The notes under the pieces were generated by a model. The model saw only the letters and a list, made by a program, of their open reading frames with translations, had not been told where the DNA came from and ran no database searches. Source: Sphaerochaetaceae bacterium (GTDB lineage Bacteria > Spirochaetota > Spirochaetia > Sphaerochaetales > Sphaerochaetaceae). From it: a stretch of DNA of 5,640 bases. This document shows positions 5,541-5,640 of this stretch, piece by piece (within the stretch, counting starts at the first letter, position 1; each line of letters starts with the position of its first letter). Both the position numbers and the translations under genes were made by a program. The DNA is taken from contig JAKSPF010000086.1 of NCBI GenBank assembly GCA_024405065.1, positions 1 through 5,640 of the forward strand, given 5' to 3'.

Positions 5541-5605
5541 AAACACTGAAAAACAGAGATTGCCTCTGTTTGTCGGTGTTTACATAGGATTCAGGACTGG
5601 GAATT
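5541..5605. repeat. 65-bp hairpin repeat, copy 2, with terminator-like hairpin
   Basis: This is the second copy of the sequence that follows tRNA-Leu (56/65 identical to 52-116). Its hairpin spans 5541-5581: stem strands 5541-5558 and 5564-5581, loop ATTGC, one T-G wobble (5547/5575) and one mismatch (5550/5572). At two stem positions where copy 1 has G-T pairs, this copy has A-T (5545/5577) and T-G (5547/5575), so pairing is kept while sequence changes. It may terminate transcription, possibly for a gene beyond the window edge on the minus strand. Confidence 0.75.
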
Positions 5606-5640
5606 GAACCGGAGCGTAAAGACAAACAGCGCCACTTGAG

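Larger units (their letters stand above)
5197..5640. other. Gene-free region rich in inverted repeats
   Basis: No coding region with a credible start, ribosome binding site and length is seen on either strand. The stretch holds the repeats listed separately, an A+T-rich segment at about 5366-5418 with GTTAAAA repeated (5391-5397 and 5401-5407), and about 80 bases (5461-5540) in which I see nothing clear. The last 35 bases (5606-5640) are the diverging tail of the hairpin repeat. Confidence 0.6.

Noticed and set aside
5586..5640. Possible tRNA on the minus strand at the right edge (TTCAATT loop and a D-arm-like CTCAAGTGG)
   Set aside because: The T-stem does not pair (TCCGG against CCCAG), the distance from the D-arm-like part to the T loop is about 12 bases too short, and no anticodon stem forms. 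Sequence beyond the window would be needed to revisit it.

Overview
The window looks like a piece of a spirochaete chromosome, most likely a Treponema-type organism. This is inferred from an A+T-rich sequence with strong AAGGAGG-type ribosome binding sites, a solute-binding protein whose signal peptide ends in the 'VFANGG' style common in treponemal exported proteins, and a tRNA gene without an encoded CCA end. No database comparison was possible, so genus level is a guess.

Layout: (1) bases 1-52 are the 3' part of a tRNA-Leu(UAG) gene cut by the window edge, followed directly by a hairpin terminator. (2) 93-296 is non-coding and carries a good extended -10 promoter with a 15-bp palindrome over the -10 box. 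(3) 297-5108 is a three-gene ABC importer operon: a secreted solute-binding protein (425 aa), a strong hairpin plus T-run in the intergenic gap, a fused two-domain permease (608 aa), and an ATPase (540 aa) translationally linked to the permease. (4) 5109-5640 is 532 bases without a convincing gene, dense in inverted repeats: a composite terminator, a small inverted repeat, three equal-sized 40-bp inverted-repeat units sharing the octamer TTACGGAA/TTCCGTAA, and a second copy of the 65-bp hairpin repeat that follows the tRNA.

The three proteins form one binding-protein-dependent importer of the Fe3+/polyamine/2-aminoethylphosphonate-like class (AfuA/FbpA-like, FbpB-like, PotA/FbpC-like). The substrate cannot be read from the sequence. 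The intergenic terminator probably makes most transcripts stop after the binding protein, giving an excess of it over the membrane complex.

Most interesting points: the ATPase carries about 110 extra residues in its helical subdomain, while both permease EAA loops that should dock there have Asp in place of the usual Gly; the permease gene contains a perfect 28-bp palindrome; and the downstream region holds three 8-24-8 inverted-repeat units of identical size with different interiors that I cannot assign to any known element.
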